Positions 28,303 to 40,334 of a stretch of 64,000 nucleotides of DNA are shown here, one piece after another. Source of the stretch: Massilia pinisoli (GTDB lineage: Bacteria > Pseudomonadota > Gammaproteobacteria > Burkholderiales > Burkholderiaceae_D); assembly GCF_024753285.1 (NCBI RefSeq), contig NZ_JANUGW010000010.1, positions 62,001-126,000 of the forward strand, given 5' to 3'. Every line of letters starts with the position of its first letter. Position 1 is the stretch's first letter. The translations under genes and the position numbers were made by a program. The notes beneath the pieces were generated by a model. The model had not been told where the DNA came from. It did no database searches and saw only the letters and a list, made by a program, of their open reading frames with translations.

Positions 28303-28351
28303 GAAGATCAGTCTATTGAGGCACCTCAACAAAAAAATTGATGTGCATCAA
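28303..28351 (-). promoter_or_regulatory. Class II FNR/Anr-type promoter of ompW
   Basis: TTGATGTGCATCAA at 28338-28351 matches the FNR consensus TTGAT-N4-ATCAA at every defined base. On the minus strand a -10-like TAGACT lies at 28315-28310, separated from the box by 22 bases, which places the box centre at -41.5 from a predicted start near 28303. This is the class II activator geometry and predicts induction of ompW when oxygen is low. Confidence 0.8.
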
Positions 28352-28425
28352 AATGACCATGTAGATGAAATGGTTATTGCTCGATCCATGTCCTGGATCA
28401 AAAATGGATCACATGACGAGCGAAC

Positions 28426-29022
28426 TCAGCCGCCCAGCGCGTGCTCGATCTTGCCGACGAGAGTCGGGTCTTCCGGCGTGACCTTGCTCGGGAAGTAGTC
28501 GATGACGTTGCCGTTCCGGTCGATCAGGTATTTATTGAAATTCCACTTCGGCTGGTTGCCGGTGGCCTTGATCAGCTCGGAATACAGCGGATTGGCGTTC
28601 GCGCCCGTCACGACGGTGCTGGCGAACATGGGGAATTTCACGCCATACGTGTTGTAGCAGAGATCCGCGATCTTCTTGGCGTCCGCGTCTTCCTGTTTGA
28701 AATCGTTCGACGGGAAGCCCAGCACGACGAGGCCGCGCGGCGCGTATTTCGCGTACAGCTTTTCCAGGCCTTCGTACTGCTTCGTGAAGCCGCAATAGCT
28801 GGCCGTGTTCACCACGAGCACCACCTTGCCGGCGTACTGGCACAGGTCCTGCGGGGCTTCGTCCTGCAGGCGGTTGAACGTGTGCTTCAGCACGGCGGGG
28901 CAGCTGGCCGGATGGGCGGACGGCTGGGCGGCGGCGGCCGGTGTCTGCGCCAGCACCAGCCCCGGCGCGGAGAACGTCGCGGCGGCGCCGAGGGAGATCA
29001 ACAAAGCGGTGGTCTTGGTCAT
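28426..29022 (-). CDS. Glutathione peroxidase family protein (exported)
   Basis: A 198-residue thioredoxin-fold peroxidase. It has a signal-like N-terminus (LISLGAAATFSAPGLVLA), the catalytic GKVVLVVNTASYCGFTKQYEGLEKLY (Cys in place of selenocysteine), the conserved LGFPSNDFKQED (family motif GFPCNQFGGQEP-like, with Ser for Cys), and KWNFNKYLIDRNG with the Trp-Asn of the active site. It should reduce lipid or hydrogen peroxides in the periplasm, probably using thioredoxin rather than glutathione. It is 60 bases downstream of ppk2 and may be part of that transcript. Confidence 0.92.
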   Translation of the reverse strand: MTKTTALLISLGAAATFSAPGLVLAQTPAAAAQPSAHPASCPAVLKHTFNRLQDEAPQDLCQYAGKVVLVVNTASYCGFTKQYEGLEKLYAKYAPRGLVVLGFPSNDFKQEDADAKKIADLCYNTYGVKFPMFASTVVTGANANPLYSELIKATGNQPKWNFNKYLIDRNGNVIDYFPSKVTPEDPTLVGKIEHALGG

Positions 29023-29082
29023 GGTCGAAGGATGCGCGGGTTAGCGAATATGCATTCTATGCCAATCCACGCGCGCCTGCGC

Positions 29083-29925
29083 TCAGCCGTCGATCTTGAC
29101 CTTGGACAGGTCCGCCTTCAATGGCGGCCATTCCAGCTTCATGCCCTGCATCGTCTCCAGCAGCAGGTGCGCGATGATCAGGTTGCGATGCGTCTTCGAG
29201 TCGGCCGGCACGACGTACCAGGGCGCCACGTCGGCGTCGGTCGCGTTGATCAGGTCGGCATAGGTGCGCTGGAAATTGTCCCACTTGTCGCGCGCCACCA
29301 GGTCGGCCGGATCGAACTTCCAGTGCTTCTCCGGATCGTCCAGGCGCGCCTGCAGGCGCTCGCGCTGCTCGTCCTTGGAGATGTGCAGGAACACCTTCAC
29401 GATCGTCGTCCCGGTCTCGGCCAGCATGCGCTCGAAGTCGCGGATCTGGGCGTAGCGTTTCTCGCACGCGTCGTCGTCGAGCGCGCCCGCGACACGCGGC
29501 ACCAGGACGTCCTCGTAATGGCTGCGGTTGAAGATCCCGATCTCGCCCTTGCCCGGCACGCGCGCGTGCACGCGCCAGAGGAAGTCGTGCGCCTTTTCCT
29601 TGTCCGTCGGGGCGACGAAGCCGGTGGCGTGCAAGCCCATCGGATTGATCTGCGCGAACAGCGAGCGCACGGTGCCGTCCTTGCCGGACGTGTCCATGCC
29701 CTGCAGGATCAGCAGCAGTTTTCGATCGCGCGCCGCGTACAGCTTTTCCTGGAGCTTAGCAATCTCGCCGGTCAGCTCGACAGTAAGCGCTCGCTCGCGT
29801 TCCTTGATCTCCCCGTTCTTGAGCTTGCCCTTCTTGTCGTCGCGCAGCGGGGTATCGCCCGCGTCCTTGTCGCGCAGCTCCAGTTTCTTCGGCGCGCGGA
29901 AGCGTTCCAGCATCGGCGTACTCAT
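29083..29925 (-). CDS. ppk2: Polyphosphate kinase 2 family protein
   Basis: A 280-residue PPK2 enzyme that moves phosphate between polyphosphate and nucleotides. Walker A is LLILQGMDTSGKDG, the lid region FNRSHYEDVLVPR, Walker B-like KVFLHISKDEQ and the Arg-rich RERLQARLDDPEKHWKF. It belongs to the short single-domain class. The start MSTPMLERFRAPKKL at 29925 overlaps the CoA-binding protein gene stop as ATGA; in-frame codons to 30045 lie inside that gene and are not preferred. The direction (ADP, AMP or GDP as acceptor) cannot be told by eye. Confidence 0.92.
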   Translation of the reverse strand: MSTPMLERFRAPKKLELRDKDAGDTPLRDDKKGKLKNGEIKERERALTVELTGEIAKLQEKLYAARDRKLLLILQGMDTSGKDGTVRSLFAQINPMGLHATGFVAPTDKEKAHDFLWRVHARVPGKGEIGIFNRSHYEDVLVPRVAGALDDDACEKRYAQIRDFERMLAETGTTIVKVFLHISKDEQRERLQARLDDPEKHWKFDPADLVARDKWDNFQRTYADLINATDADVAPWYVVPADSKTHRNLIIAHLLLETMQGMKLEWPPLKADLSKVKIDG

Positions 29926-30353
29926 GCGGCACGCGCGTCCAGCTTGCGGTGTTCGATCAGCATGCAGTGGTTCATCACCACGTCCAGGCCGGCGGCGCGG
30001 GCCAGGTCGGCGGCGACCTGGTTCTCGATGCCGAGCTGCATCCACAGGCAGCCGGCGCGCACGTCGATGACGTCTTTCGCAACGGGCTGCATCTCCTCGG
30101 CTTTACGGAAGCAGTCGACGATATCGATGCGCGTACCGGTCGGCGCGAGCACGTTGGCCGCTTCCTGCAACGTGGCGTACACGGTCTCGCCGAGGATCTC
30201 CTGGCCGGCATATGCCGGGTTGATGGGGATGATGCGGTAGCCCTGCTGCTGCAGGTAGGTCGCGACTTCCAGGCTGGCGCGTTCGGGCTTGTTGGAGAGC
30301 CCGACGACGGCCACGGTCCGGGCGGCGCGGAGGATTTGTTCGATGGTTCGCAT
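29922..30353 (-). CDS. CoA-binding domain protein (YccU-like)
   Basis: A 143-residue Rossmann-fold protein of the CoA-binding family. It starts RTVAVVGLSNKPERASLEVATYLQQQGY, then IIPINPAYAGQEILGETVYATL, IDIVDCFRKAEEMQPVAKDV, and ends with AGLDVVMNHCMLIEH, a pattern of E. coli YccU and related proteins. It lacks the catalytic domains of succinyl-CoA synthetase, so it is likely a binding or regulatory protein. It is coupled to ppk2 by a 4-base overlap. Confidence 0.9.
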   Translation of the reverse strand: MRTIEQILRAARTVAVVGLSNKPERASLEVATYLQQQGYRIIPINPAYAGQEILGETVYATLQEAANVLAPTGTRIDIVDCFRKAEEMQPVAKDVIDVRAGCLWMQLGIENQVAADLARAAGLDVVMNHCMLIEHRKLDARAA

Positions 30354-30649
30354 GCTGGGCCTGTTCGTTTCGTGTTTGTCTTGTCGTGGTCCTAGCTTAT
30401 CAGATTCATATCATCGGGCGGCGCTGCATTGCCGTCGCTGCAAGGATATGAAAAGATGGCCACGCTGACCTCCGATCGCCACGGTGAACCTTTGTCCTGT
30501 CGCGCTCACAACCTCGCGTCAGGCGCTATCGCCTTCTCAGCCCGGATGCCGTCGCCGCGCGTCGCCATCGGTACTGTGCTGTGGTCCCCTTTATATCTCG
30601 TGTCTGCGACAATCAGCAGCTCGACAGATATCAAACTTAGGCGAATTCT
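30354..30649. other. Intergenic region without recognised gene
   Basis: About 300 bases between the CoA-binding gene (minus strand) and the accessory gene at 30650. The first part should hold the promoter of the minus-strand gene. Open frames on both strands here are short and lack family resemblance. No repeat, RNA gene or terminator stands out. Confidence 0.4.
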
Positions 30650-30946
30650 ATGACCTCGAGCCTGCAAACACTCCTCGACTCGGTAGCTGATGAGCACTCC
30701 TTTTTGCAGTTCCTAGAAGCCCTCGCGACAGATTGGGAAGACGAGCAGCAGAAGGCGCACTCCAACCCGAGTTCGCCGTATGGTCCGGGCGCAAATGGGT
30801 GGGAGAACGGTACGATTGGGGGGTACTTGGACGCAGCCGTGAGATGGAGCGAAGCGTCGATTGGTGGGCTGGAGTTTTACGAAAAGCCGACTAACAGTTG
30901 GAAACGCGCTGCCCAGATCCTTTACATGGGCAAACTGTACGAATAG
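30650..30946 (+). CDS. Small DUF7660-like protein (98 aa)
   Basis: A soluble 98-residue protein: an N-terminal helical part (LDSVADEHSFLQFLEALATDWEDEQ), the conserved-looking SSPYGPGANGWENGTIGGYLDAAVRW, and a C-terminal helix with NSWKRAAQILYMGKLYE. The pattern of a Phe-Leu helix, then P-G-A-N-G-W-E-N and a final W..A..LY..K.YE resembles DUF7660, but this is from memory. Base composition is lower in GC than the neighbours, so it is probably an acquired gene. Small acidic proteins of this kind often occur as orphan immunity proteins; no toxin is nearby. Confidence 0.6.
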   Translation: MTSSLQTLLDSVADEHSFLQFLEALATDWEDEQQKAHSNPSSPYGPGANGWENGTIGGYLDAAVRWSEASIGGLEFYEKPTNSWKRAAQILYMGKLYE

Positions 30947-31118
30947 GACGAAGTCGTGTCTGGAGAACGTCTACCTCTGGGTCGATTGGGCCGGTCGTGA
31001 CACTCCGGGGTTTCCTCGACAGCAAACTGCTATGCTGACCCGAATGGCCGAGATCTGCCGAGGCTGTGTAAAAGCGCGAGCCTGACGAAGCGGACGCGTT
31101 GCGAAATCGGGGATTTGA

Positions 31119-31517
31119 ATGAAAAGTTATGTGTTCGCGGTATCCAACAGACCAGTTATCGAGGCATCTGCTTCGCTTGAGGCGATGGTTGAGAACTGCG
31201 AAGAATACTTTCCAGTCGTTCTTGAGCACGACGACGAGCTCAGGCTATTGATGGGTCTGCTAGGAGTGACTTTTTTGGTCGAGACTTTGTTCTCGTCAAA
31301 TGAGGACTTTTCTGCCGTGTTCGATTATTCAGCGCAACAGTTGCCTCAGCTGAGCAAAGCTGACTTCGACACGTTATATGACGAGTGGCTGCGCCGATCA
31401 GGGCGTGAAACAAGCATGGACGAATATGGGCAGCTCATTTTTCTCCAAGGGCGTGCGGATGGCTGGAACAAAATGGCACACCGTTTCGTCATCTGTGAGG
31501 CGATGAGAATCGGATAA
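31119..31517 (+). CDS. Hypothetical acidic protein (132 aa), low GC
   Basis: I do not recognise this protein. It is soluble and acidic (ENCEEYFPVVLEHDDELRLL) with mostly helical segments and a C-terminus GRADGWNKMAHRFVICEAMRIG. No signal peptide or membrane segment. Codon use and GC (lower than flanks) match the preceding DUF7660-like gene, suggesting both arrived together. About 170 bases of non-coding DNA separate them. An immunity-protein-like role is possible but unsupported. Confidence 0.5.
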   Translation: MKSYVFAVSNRPVIEASASLEAMVENCEEYFPVVLEHDDELRLLMGLLGVTFLVETLFSSNEDFSAVFDYSAQQLPQLSKADFDTLYDEWLRRSGRETSMDEYGQLIFLQGRADGWNKMAHRFVICEAMRIG

Positions 31518-31693
31518 TCGTCCCAACCCGGGTCAACGTCCGTATATGGGTCGGAAGCGGAGTGTCGCGCACCCATGTGCCTGTATGCTGTGGCAGACTT
31601 TATGCTTCGTCAAAGCGGGGCTGATGATCCTACCGGGGCTGTTGTGCGTGGGCTGCTGCTACCGCCTCGGCAAACGACTGCGGCGAGAGAAAT

Positions 31694-31720
31694 AAAAAAA
31701 GGCAGCCCGCAGGCTGCCTT
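31694..31720 (-). terminator. Intrinsic terminator of the atp operon
   Basis: A 9-bp stem AAGGCAGCC/GGCTGCCTT with a CGCA loop is followed on the minus strand by a run of seven T. It lies 28 bases after the atpC stop and marks the end of the nine-gene ATP synthase operon. Confidence 0.9.
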
Positions 31721-31747
31721 CTTCGTGAACCGCGAAAACAACCGCGA

Positions 31748-32173
31748 TCAGCGTCCTTTCTGACGCAGCTTGGCGATGGCCGCCAGCTGGGCAATCGCCG
31801 CCGCCAGCTCGGCTTGCGCCTTGGCGTAGTCGATTGCCGACTCCTTGTTGACCATCAGCTCTTCGGCCTTGCGCTTGGCTTCCTGGGCTTTCGCTTCGTC
31901 CAGGTCGGCGCCGCGGATCGCGGTGTCGGCCAGGACCGTCACGCCTTTCGGCTGGACTTCCAGGATGCCGCCGGCGACGAACACGAACTCTTCGTCGCTG
32001 CGGCCTGCCACTTTGATGCGCACGGCACCCGGGCGGATGCGCGTGATCAAGGGGGTGTGCATCGGGTAGATACCCAGCTCACCCGATTCACCCGGCAACG
32101 CGACGAATTCCGCTTCGCCCGAAAAGATCTGCTCTTCGGCCGAGACGACGTCAACGTGAATGGTATGTGCCAT
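31748..32173 (-). CDS. atpC: ATP synthase epsilon subunit
   Basis: The 141-residue central-stalk subunit. It starts [35 protein letters not shown], a beta-sandwich with the GEsGelGI..h.pL pattern, and has a C-terminal helical hairpin ([17 protein letters not shown]...) that inhibits ATP hydrolysis in bacteria. It is the last gene of the operon, 25 bases after atpD. Confidence 0.97.
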   Translation of the reverse strand: MAHTIHVDVVSAEEQIFSGEAEFVALPGESGELGIYPMHTPLITRIRPGAVRIKVAGRSDEEFVFVAGGILEVQPKGVTVLADTAIRGADLDEAKAQEAKRKAEELMVNKESAIDYAKAQAELAAAIAQLAAIAKLRQKGR

Positions 32174-32198
32174 AAGTGTCCTTTGAAGAGGCTAGCGA

Positions 32199-33656
<1,458 letters not shown>

Positions 33657-34538
33657 TTAGCCGCTGATCGCAGCTGCGCCCGACACGATCTCGGAGAGTT
33701 CTTTCGTAATCGCCGCCTGGCGGGTCTTGTTGTAGACCAGCTTCAGCTCGCCGATGACGTTGCCCGCGTTGTCGGTTGCAGCCTTCATTGCCACCATGCG
33801 TGCCGATTGCTCGGACGCCAGGTTCTCGGCCACCGCCTGATAGATCAGCGCTTCCACGTACCGGATCAGCAACTCGTCGATCACCACCTGCGCTTCCGGC
33901 TCGTAGATGTAGTCCCACGAGTGGGCGCCGCTTTCCGCTTCCAGGTGACCGGCCGGCAGCGGGAGCAGCTGCTCGATGACCGGTTCCTGGCGCATGGTGT
34001 TGATGAACTTGGTGTAGCACAGGTACACCGCGTCCAGCTGGCCATCCTGGTAGGCGTCGAGCATGACCTTGATCGGCCCGATCAGCTTTTCCAGGTGCGG
34101 CGTGTCGCCGATCTGGGTGACGCTCGACACGACTTTCACGCCGATGCGGTTCAGGAACCCCAGACCTTTATTGCCGATTGCAACGGCTTCAATGCGATTG
34201 CCCGCGGCTTCCAGCTCGCGGGACTTCTGCGTCACCTGGCGCAGCACGTTGGTGTTCATGCCGCCGCACAGACCCTTGTCGGTCGTGACGACGATGAAGC
34301 CGACGGCTTTCGCCTCGACATCCTTGGCTTGCGCCATGAACGCGTGCGTGTACTCCGGGTTCGCAGTGGCGAGGTTGGCCGTGATGCTGCGGACCTTCTC
34401 GCTGTAGGGACGGGCGGCGCGCATCCGGTCCTGCGCCTTGCGCATCTTGGACGCGGCGACCATTTCCATCGCCTTGGTGATCTTCTTCGTATTTTCTACG
34501 CTCTTGATCTTGCCACGTATCTCTTTGCCTGCTGCCAT
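33657..34538 (-). CDS. atpG: ATP synthase gamma subunit
   Basis: The 293-residue rotor shaft of F1. The N-terminal helix [28 protein letters not shown] and the C-terminal helix [37 protein letters not shown], which form the coiled coil, are clear, as is [13 protein letters not shown]. 72 bases separate it from atpA. Confidence 0.97.
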   Translation of the reverse strand: MAAGKEIRGKIKSVENTKKITKAMEMVAASKMRKAQDRMRAARPYSEKVRSITANLATANPEYTHAFMAQAKDVEAKAVGFIVVTTDKGLCGGMNTNVLRQVTQKSRELEAAGNRIEAVAIGNKGLGFLNRIGVKVVSSVTQIGDTPHLEKLIGPIKVMLDAYQDGQLDAVYLCYTKFINTMRQEPVIEQLLPLPAGHLEAESGAHSWDYIYEPEAQVVIDELLIRYVEALIYQAVAENLASEQSARMVAMKAATDNAGNVIGELKLVYNKTRQAAITKELSEIVSGAAAISG

Positions 34539-34610
34539 GAGCCCTTACTCCTTAAGTGGACGGGGATGACTCCCCGTCCCGAGATCCATCAATAAGCCGG
34601 TCTTAGAACG

Positions 34611-36146
<1,536 letters not shown>

Positions 36147-36219
36147 GAGTGCTAACTCCTAATAGTTTCTTGATGCGTAGGGCAAGTCTGGACGCGGCGA
36201 CGGTGCTGTGTGTCGGTGC

Positions 36220-36753
36220 TCAGGCAACCAGCGCGTTATGCATCTGCTGCAATTTCGCGCGGACGGAGGTATCGAGCACTTCATCGCCGACGACCACGCG
36301 CACGCCACCGATCAGCGACGGGTCCACAGTGACCGTGGGGTTCAGCTTGCGGCCAAATTTCTTTTCCAGCGTGGCGACCAGCGGGTTGAGCTGGTCGGCC
36401 GAAAGATCGAACGCGCTGGTGATCGTCGCGTCGGCGGCGCCTTCCTGTGCATTCTTGAGCACAGCAAACTGGGCACCGATTTCCGGCAGCAGGGCGACGC
36501 GGCCGTTCTCGGCGAGCATTGCAATAAAGTTCTTCGCTTCGGCGCTCAGAGGCGACTTGACCATCGACGCGATCGCATCGGCAAGCTGTGCGTGCGTGAC
36601 GAGCGGATTGGCAGCATAAGCCTGCACATCCGCATTGGCACCGATCTGCGCCAGTTCCGCGACGGCGGCCGACCAGGCGGCCAGGTCGCCCTGCTGGGCG
36701 ACGCGGAACAGGGCTTCGGCGTAAGGGCGGGCGACGGTTGCGAGTTCAGCCAT
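36220..36753 (-). CDS. atpH: ATP synthase delta subunit
   Basis: The 177-residue OSCP-like subunit joining the peripheral stalk to F1. It starts with [20 protein letters not shown] and ends with the conserved [29 protein letters not shown]. Two bases separate it from the atpF stop. Confidence 0.96.
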   Translation of the reverse strand: MAELATVARPYAEALFRVAQQGDLAAWSAAVAELAQIGANADVQAYAANPLVTHAQLADAIASMVKSPLSAEAKNFIAMLAENGRVALLPEIGAQFAVLKNAQEGAADATITSAFDLSADQLNPLVATLEKKFGRKLNPTVTVDPSLIGGVRVVVGDEVLDTSVRAKLQQMHNALVA

Positions 36754-36755
36754 GA

Positions 36756-37226
36756 TCAGAGCTCGGTCGCCAGGCGGTCCAGCAGGTCGGCGTGAGCCGC
36801 TGCGTTGACTTCGCGCTTCAGGATCTGCTCGGCACCGGCGACGGCCAGCGCAGCCACCTGAGCACGCAGTTCTTCGCGCGCGCGGGTAATCTGCTGTTCG
36901 GCATCGGCCTTCGCACCTTCGATGATGCGAGCAGCTTCGACGTTGGCCTGCTGCTTGGCGTCTTCCACGATCGCCGCGGCACGCTTTTCGGCGTCGGCGA
37001 TGCGCTTGGCGCTTTCGTCACGCGTCGCGGCCAGTTCGGCGGCGATACGCTTTTCGGCGGCGGCCAGTTCCACCTTACCGCGGTCTGCTGCGGCCAAACC
37101 GTTCGCGATCCTCTCGGCGCGCTCGTCGAGCGCTTTCATCACTGGTGGCCACACGAATTTCATCGTGACGAACACCAGGATGAAGAAGACCACGAACTGA
37201 ACAAATAAAGTTGCGTTCAAGTTCAC
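36756..37226 (-). CDS. atpF: ATP synthase subunit b
   Basis: The 156-residue peripheral stalk subunit: one N-terminal membrane helix ([27 protein letters not shown]) and a long charged helix rich in Ala, Glu and Arg that forms the dimeric coiled coil. Length is as in E. coli. It lies 73 bases downstream of atpE. Confidence 0.97.
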   Translation of the reverse strand: MNLNATLFVQFVVFFILVFVTMKFVWPPVMKALDERAERIANGLAAADRGKVELAAAEKRIAAELAATRDESAKRIADAEKRAAAIVEDAKQQANVEAARIIEGAKADAEQQITRAREELRAQVAALAVAGAEQILKREVNAAAHADLLDRLATEL

Positions 37227-37299
37227 GGTAAATTCCTTCTCACAAAAACGGATGCCGAACCTGGGGGGTTCGGCTGTTCAGAACCGAATGATGATTCGA

Positions 37300-37563
<264 letters not shown>

Positions 37564-37627
37564 TTAAAAATTAAAAATTTACAACTCTTTACTACCACTA
37601 TCTTTTTCGTTCTTGCGATCGCGTCGG

Positions 37628-38458
37628 TCAGTGGCTCTCGTGGGCCTGACCGATATACACCAGCGTCAGCATCATGAAGATGAATGCCTGGAGAAGCACG
37701 ATCAGGATGTGGAAGATTGCCCAGATCGAGCCCGCGATGATGTGGCCGACGATGCCGAACACGGTCAGCGTGGAACCGAGCAGAGCAATCAACAGGAACA
37801 GCAGCTCACCGGCATACATGTTGCCGAAAAGTCGCATGCCGAGCGACACGGTGCGTGCTGCGTATTCGATGATGTTCAGGAGCAGGTTCGCCGGCGCCAG
37901 GTAGATGCCGAACGGTGCGGCGAACAGTTCGTGGATCCAGCCGCCGATGCCTTTGATCTTGACGTTGTAGTACAGGACCACAGCCAGCACGCCCAGCGAA
38001 ATGCCCATGGTGCCGTTCAGGTCGGCGGTCGGGACGATACGGAAATGCGGCTCACCCATGCCCAGCAGACGGAACAGGCCGGAGAACAGGTCGACCGGCA
38101 GGAAGTCCATCGAGTTCATCAGGAACACCCAGACGAACACGGTCAGCGCCAGCGGCGCGATGAAGCTGCGGTCGCCGTGAACGATCGATTTCGACTGGTC
38201 TTCGACCATTTCGACGATGGCTTCGAACATGCCCTGAAAACGGCCCGGCACGCCCGACGTCGCGCGACGTGCGGCGAAAATCATGATGGACAGCGCGAGC
38301 ACGCCCATTGCGACCGACCAGAAGACCGTGTCGAGGTTAACCACGTGGAAATTGACCACGAAGCCTTGCTTCGCCGAGGTCAGGTGGCCAAGGTGGTGCT
38401 GGATATATTCGCCTGCGGTTGGCGCATGCTCGGCCGCGGTTTCTACCGTGTTCGTCAT
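37628..38458 (-). CDS. atpB: ATP synthase subunit a
   Basis: A 276-residue polytopic membrane protein forming the proton half-channels. The essential Arg lies in [21 protein letters not shown], and [11 protein letters not shown] at the N-terminus is typical of betaproteobacteria. Its start overlaps the atpI stop by 4 bases. Confidence 0.97.
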   Translation of the reverse strand: MTNTVETAAEHAPTAGEYIQHHLGHLTSAKQGFVVNFHVVNLDTVFWSVAMGVLALSIMIFAARRATSGVPGRFQGMFEAIVEMVEDQSKSIVHGDRSFIAPLALTVFVWVFLMNSMDFLPVDLFSGLFRLLGMGEPHFRIVPTADLNGTMGISLGVLAVVLYYNVKIKGIGGWIHELFAAPFGIYLAPANLLLNIIEYAARTVSLGMRLFGNMYAGELLFLLIALLGSTLTVFGIVGHIIAGSIWAIFHILIVLLQAFIFMMLTLVYIGQAHESH

Positions 38459-38799
38459 TGTTTATGCCCAAATAATAAAATGATGTAACTTTTCAGCGCC
38501 ACGATGAACCCGCCCAGCAGGGCCAGCCAGTTCAGGCCGTGGTACAGCCGCGCCGTTGCGAGCAATAGCGCGAGCGTTAAAGCAATCTTTACAAATTCCC
38601 AGATGAAAAATGTGGCAGGGTTTGCACCGCCCATTTTTTGTGAACTGGCGAACAGGCGAAAAGCCATGATGCCATTGGGCACGACACAACACATCCCGCC
38701 GAGTACCGCCGAAAACATCGCAGCCCACCCCCCCAGCAGTCCGGCGATCACGCCGGCCACGAGTGTTGCCGTGATTTGCAGGGAGACCAAGCGCAGCAT
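38455..38799 (-). CDS. atpI: ATP synthase subunit I
   Basis: A 114-residue membrane protein with four predicted helices that helps assemble the c ring. It has [18 protein letters not shown] and [27 protein letters not shown]. The start at 38799 (MLRLVSLQI) is chosen because the operon promoter lies upstream at 38869-38898; the in-frame ATG at 38892 falls within that promoter (beside its -35 box) and could not be on the transcript. It is coupled to atpB by a 4-base overlap. Confidence 0.88.
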   Translation of the reverse strand: MLRLVSLQITATLVAGVIAGLLGGWAAMFSAVLGGMCCVVPNGIMAFRLFASSQKMGGANPATFFIWEFVKIALTLALLLATARLYHGLNWLALLGGFIVALKSYIILLFGHKQ

Positions 38800-38861
38800 T
38801 TTTCTGTTCTTTTCGCGCCAGCCGTGGTGGAACCGTGTAACGGTATGGTAATTACATGAAT

Positions 38862-38898
38862 CAGCGGGATTATAAGGTGTTATCGGAGCCATAGTCAA
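38862..38898 (-). promoter_or_regulatory. Sigma-70 promoter of the atp operon
   Basis: On the minus strand TTGACT (38898-38893) and TATAAT (38874-38869) are separated by 18 bases, a near-consensus housekeeping promoter. The start of transcription is predicted near 38862, leaving a ~60-base leader before atpI. Confidence 0.85.
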
Positions 38899-38899
38899 A

Positions 38900-39225
38900 C
38901 TCTTCCATCCCTGCGCTCGCTTATATCGGCTGTAAAAACGACAAACTATTTCGACAGTAAACTGTTAATTTTCCTACAGAATATTGTGTCTTTACGTCCG
39001 CTGAGCAGGGTAAACCGATAGTTTCTGCCATGCATATACCGGTCAGATAAGGTTGACGAGGCGACCACGACGGCTGGCGCGGCGGACATAATCTTGCACC
39101 GAGGCAGTGAACGTTGTGAGCAGTGGGAGTGCGCGGTGCGTCGTCCTGGTGCATCCGTGGTGGGTGAAACAGGTGCCGACGAAGCGGCTTGGCGAGCAAA
39201 AAAATAACCCGAACGACATGTCGCC
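38900..39225. other. Intergenic AT-rich stretch between atp promoter and repeat cluster
   Basis: About 325 bases with no recognised gene. 38930-39010 is AT-rich (TTTCGACAGTAAACTGTTAA region, containing a short inverted repeat ACAGTAAACTGT). Open frames here are short, have poor codon use and resemble no family. Confidence 0.4.
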
Positions 39226-39428
39226 GATTCGGGGTCGGAGCATTTTTTTGCGAGATTCGGGGTCAGAGCACTTGTCGGAGAAATTGCTCAGGCGAGCCTG
39301 CGGTGGCCGAACGGGGCGGCCTGGCGCGAGAACGCTCGGCAGCGGAGGTTGCGCCCTCGTCCGCTGCCCTTGCGGGGAAATTGTTCAGGAAGGTGCTCTG
39401 ACCCCGGGTTTGTGCTCTGACCCCGAAT
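39226..39428. repeat. Four copies of a CGGGGTCAGAGCA repeat, two in each orientation
   Basis: Copies start at 39226 (GATTCGGGGTCGGAGCA), 39254 (GATTCGGGGTCAGAGCA), and, inverted, at 39394 (TGCTCTGACCCCG) and 39413 (TGCTCTGACCCCGAAT). The two direct and two inverted copies bracket ~120 bases of high-GC DNA, so the whole can fold into a long hairpin or mark the ends of a mobile or REP-like element. The last copy ends 7 bases before the parB stop, and the cluster fills the gap between parB and the atp promoter. Confidence 0.75.
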
Positions 39429-39434
39429 GTGGGG

Positions 39435-40319
39435 TCACGCGCGCAGGCGCGCTAGCACGGTGTCGAGGATATCGAGGTCGGCGAAGTCAATGATCAGCTG
39501 TCCCCTGCCCTTCGCGCCCATCTTGAACGCGACGGGGGTCGCGAGACGGTCCGACAACTCTTCCTCCAGGCGCACGATGTCGCCCGGCTTGTCCTTCTGG
39601 CGCGCCGCGGCGGGCGGTGCGTTGTGCTCTTCCAGGGTGCGCGCCACCATCTTTTCGGTCTCGCGCACGGACAGGCGCTTGGAGATCACCTGGTTCGCCA
39701 GGGCGATCTGGCTGGCGGCGTCGACGGCCAGCAACGCGCGGGCATGGCCCATGTCGATGTCGCCCGCCATCAGCATCGTCTGCACGGGCTGCGCGAGATT
39801 CACGAGGCGCAGCAGGTTCGACACGGCGCTGCGCGAGCGCCCGACGGCCTGTGCGGCCTGTTCGTGCGTGAAACTGAATTCGGAGATCAGCCGCGCGATG
39901 CCCTGCGCTTCTTCCAGCGGATTCAGGTCTTCGCGCTGGATGTTCTCGATCAGCGCCATCGCGGCGGCATTCTGGTCGTCGACTTCGCGCACGAGCACGG
40001 GGATCTCGTCCAGGCCGGCCAGCTGCGCCGCGCGGAAGCGCCGTTCGCCGGCGATGATCTCGTAACGCACGCCGTTGGATGCGCCGTCGATCGGACGCAC
40101 GAGCACGGGCTGCATGATGCCCTGCGATTTGATGGATGAGGCCAGCTCGGCCAGCGAGCCGTCGTCCATGCGCGTGCGCGGCTGGTATTTGCCGGCCTGG
40201 ATTTGGCCGACTGGCAGTTGGGACGGCGCGCCGGACGGTGCGGCCGGCGTGTTGGAAGCGTCTCCGCCCAGCAGCGCGTCGAGACCGCGGCCGAGGCCTT
40301 TGAGTTTTTTGGTTGCCAT
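39435..40319 (-). CDS. parB: Chromosome partitioning protein ParB
   Basis: A 294-residue CTPase clamp that loads at parS sites. After a Lys/Gly-rich start (KKLKGLGRGLDALLGG) come the CTP-binding motifs YEIIAGERRFRAAQLAGL and ENIQREDLNPLEEAQGI, then the helix-turn-helix SFTHEQAAQAVGRSRSAVSNLLRL that reads parS. Three parS-like sites lie within 6 kb. The gene starts 15 bases after parA. Confidence 0.97.
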   Translation of the reverse strand: MATKKLKGLGRGLDALLGGDASNTPAAPSGAPSQLPVGQIQAGKYQPRTRMDDGSLAELASSIKSQGIMQPVLVRPIDGASNGVRYEIIAGERRFRAAQLAGLDEIPVLVREVDDQNAAAMALIENIQREDLNPLEEAQGIARLISEFSFTHEQAAQAVGRSRSAVSNLLRLVNLAQPVQTMLMAGDIDMGHARALLAVDAASQIALANQVISKRLSVRETEKMVARTLEEHNAPPAAARQKDKPGDIVRLEEELSDRLATPVAFKMGAKGRGQLIIDFADLDILDTVLARLRA

Positions 40320-40334
40320 AGCTGTTTGAACTGA

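Noticed and set aside
30429-30653. Open frame of 74 codons before the DUF7660-like gene
   Set aside because: No family resemblance and no signal or domain; it ends four bases into the next gene but lacks a ribosome-binding site.
31575-31763. Open frame of 62 codons downstream of the accessory genes
   Set aside because: It crosses the atp terminator hairpin, which explains part of its sequence.
38921-39199. Open frame of 92 codons between the atp promoter and parB
   Set aside because: Irregular composition, His/Pro/Arg-rich, no recognisable domain, and overlaps AT-rich intergenic DNA.
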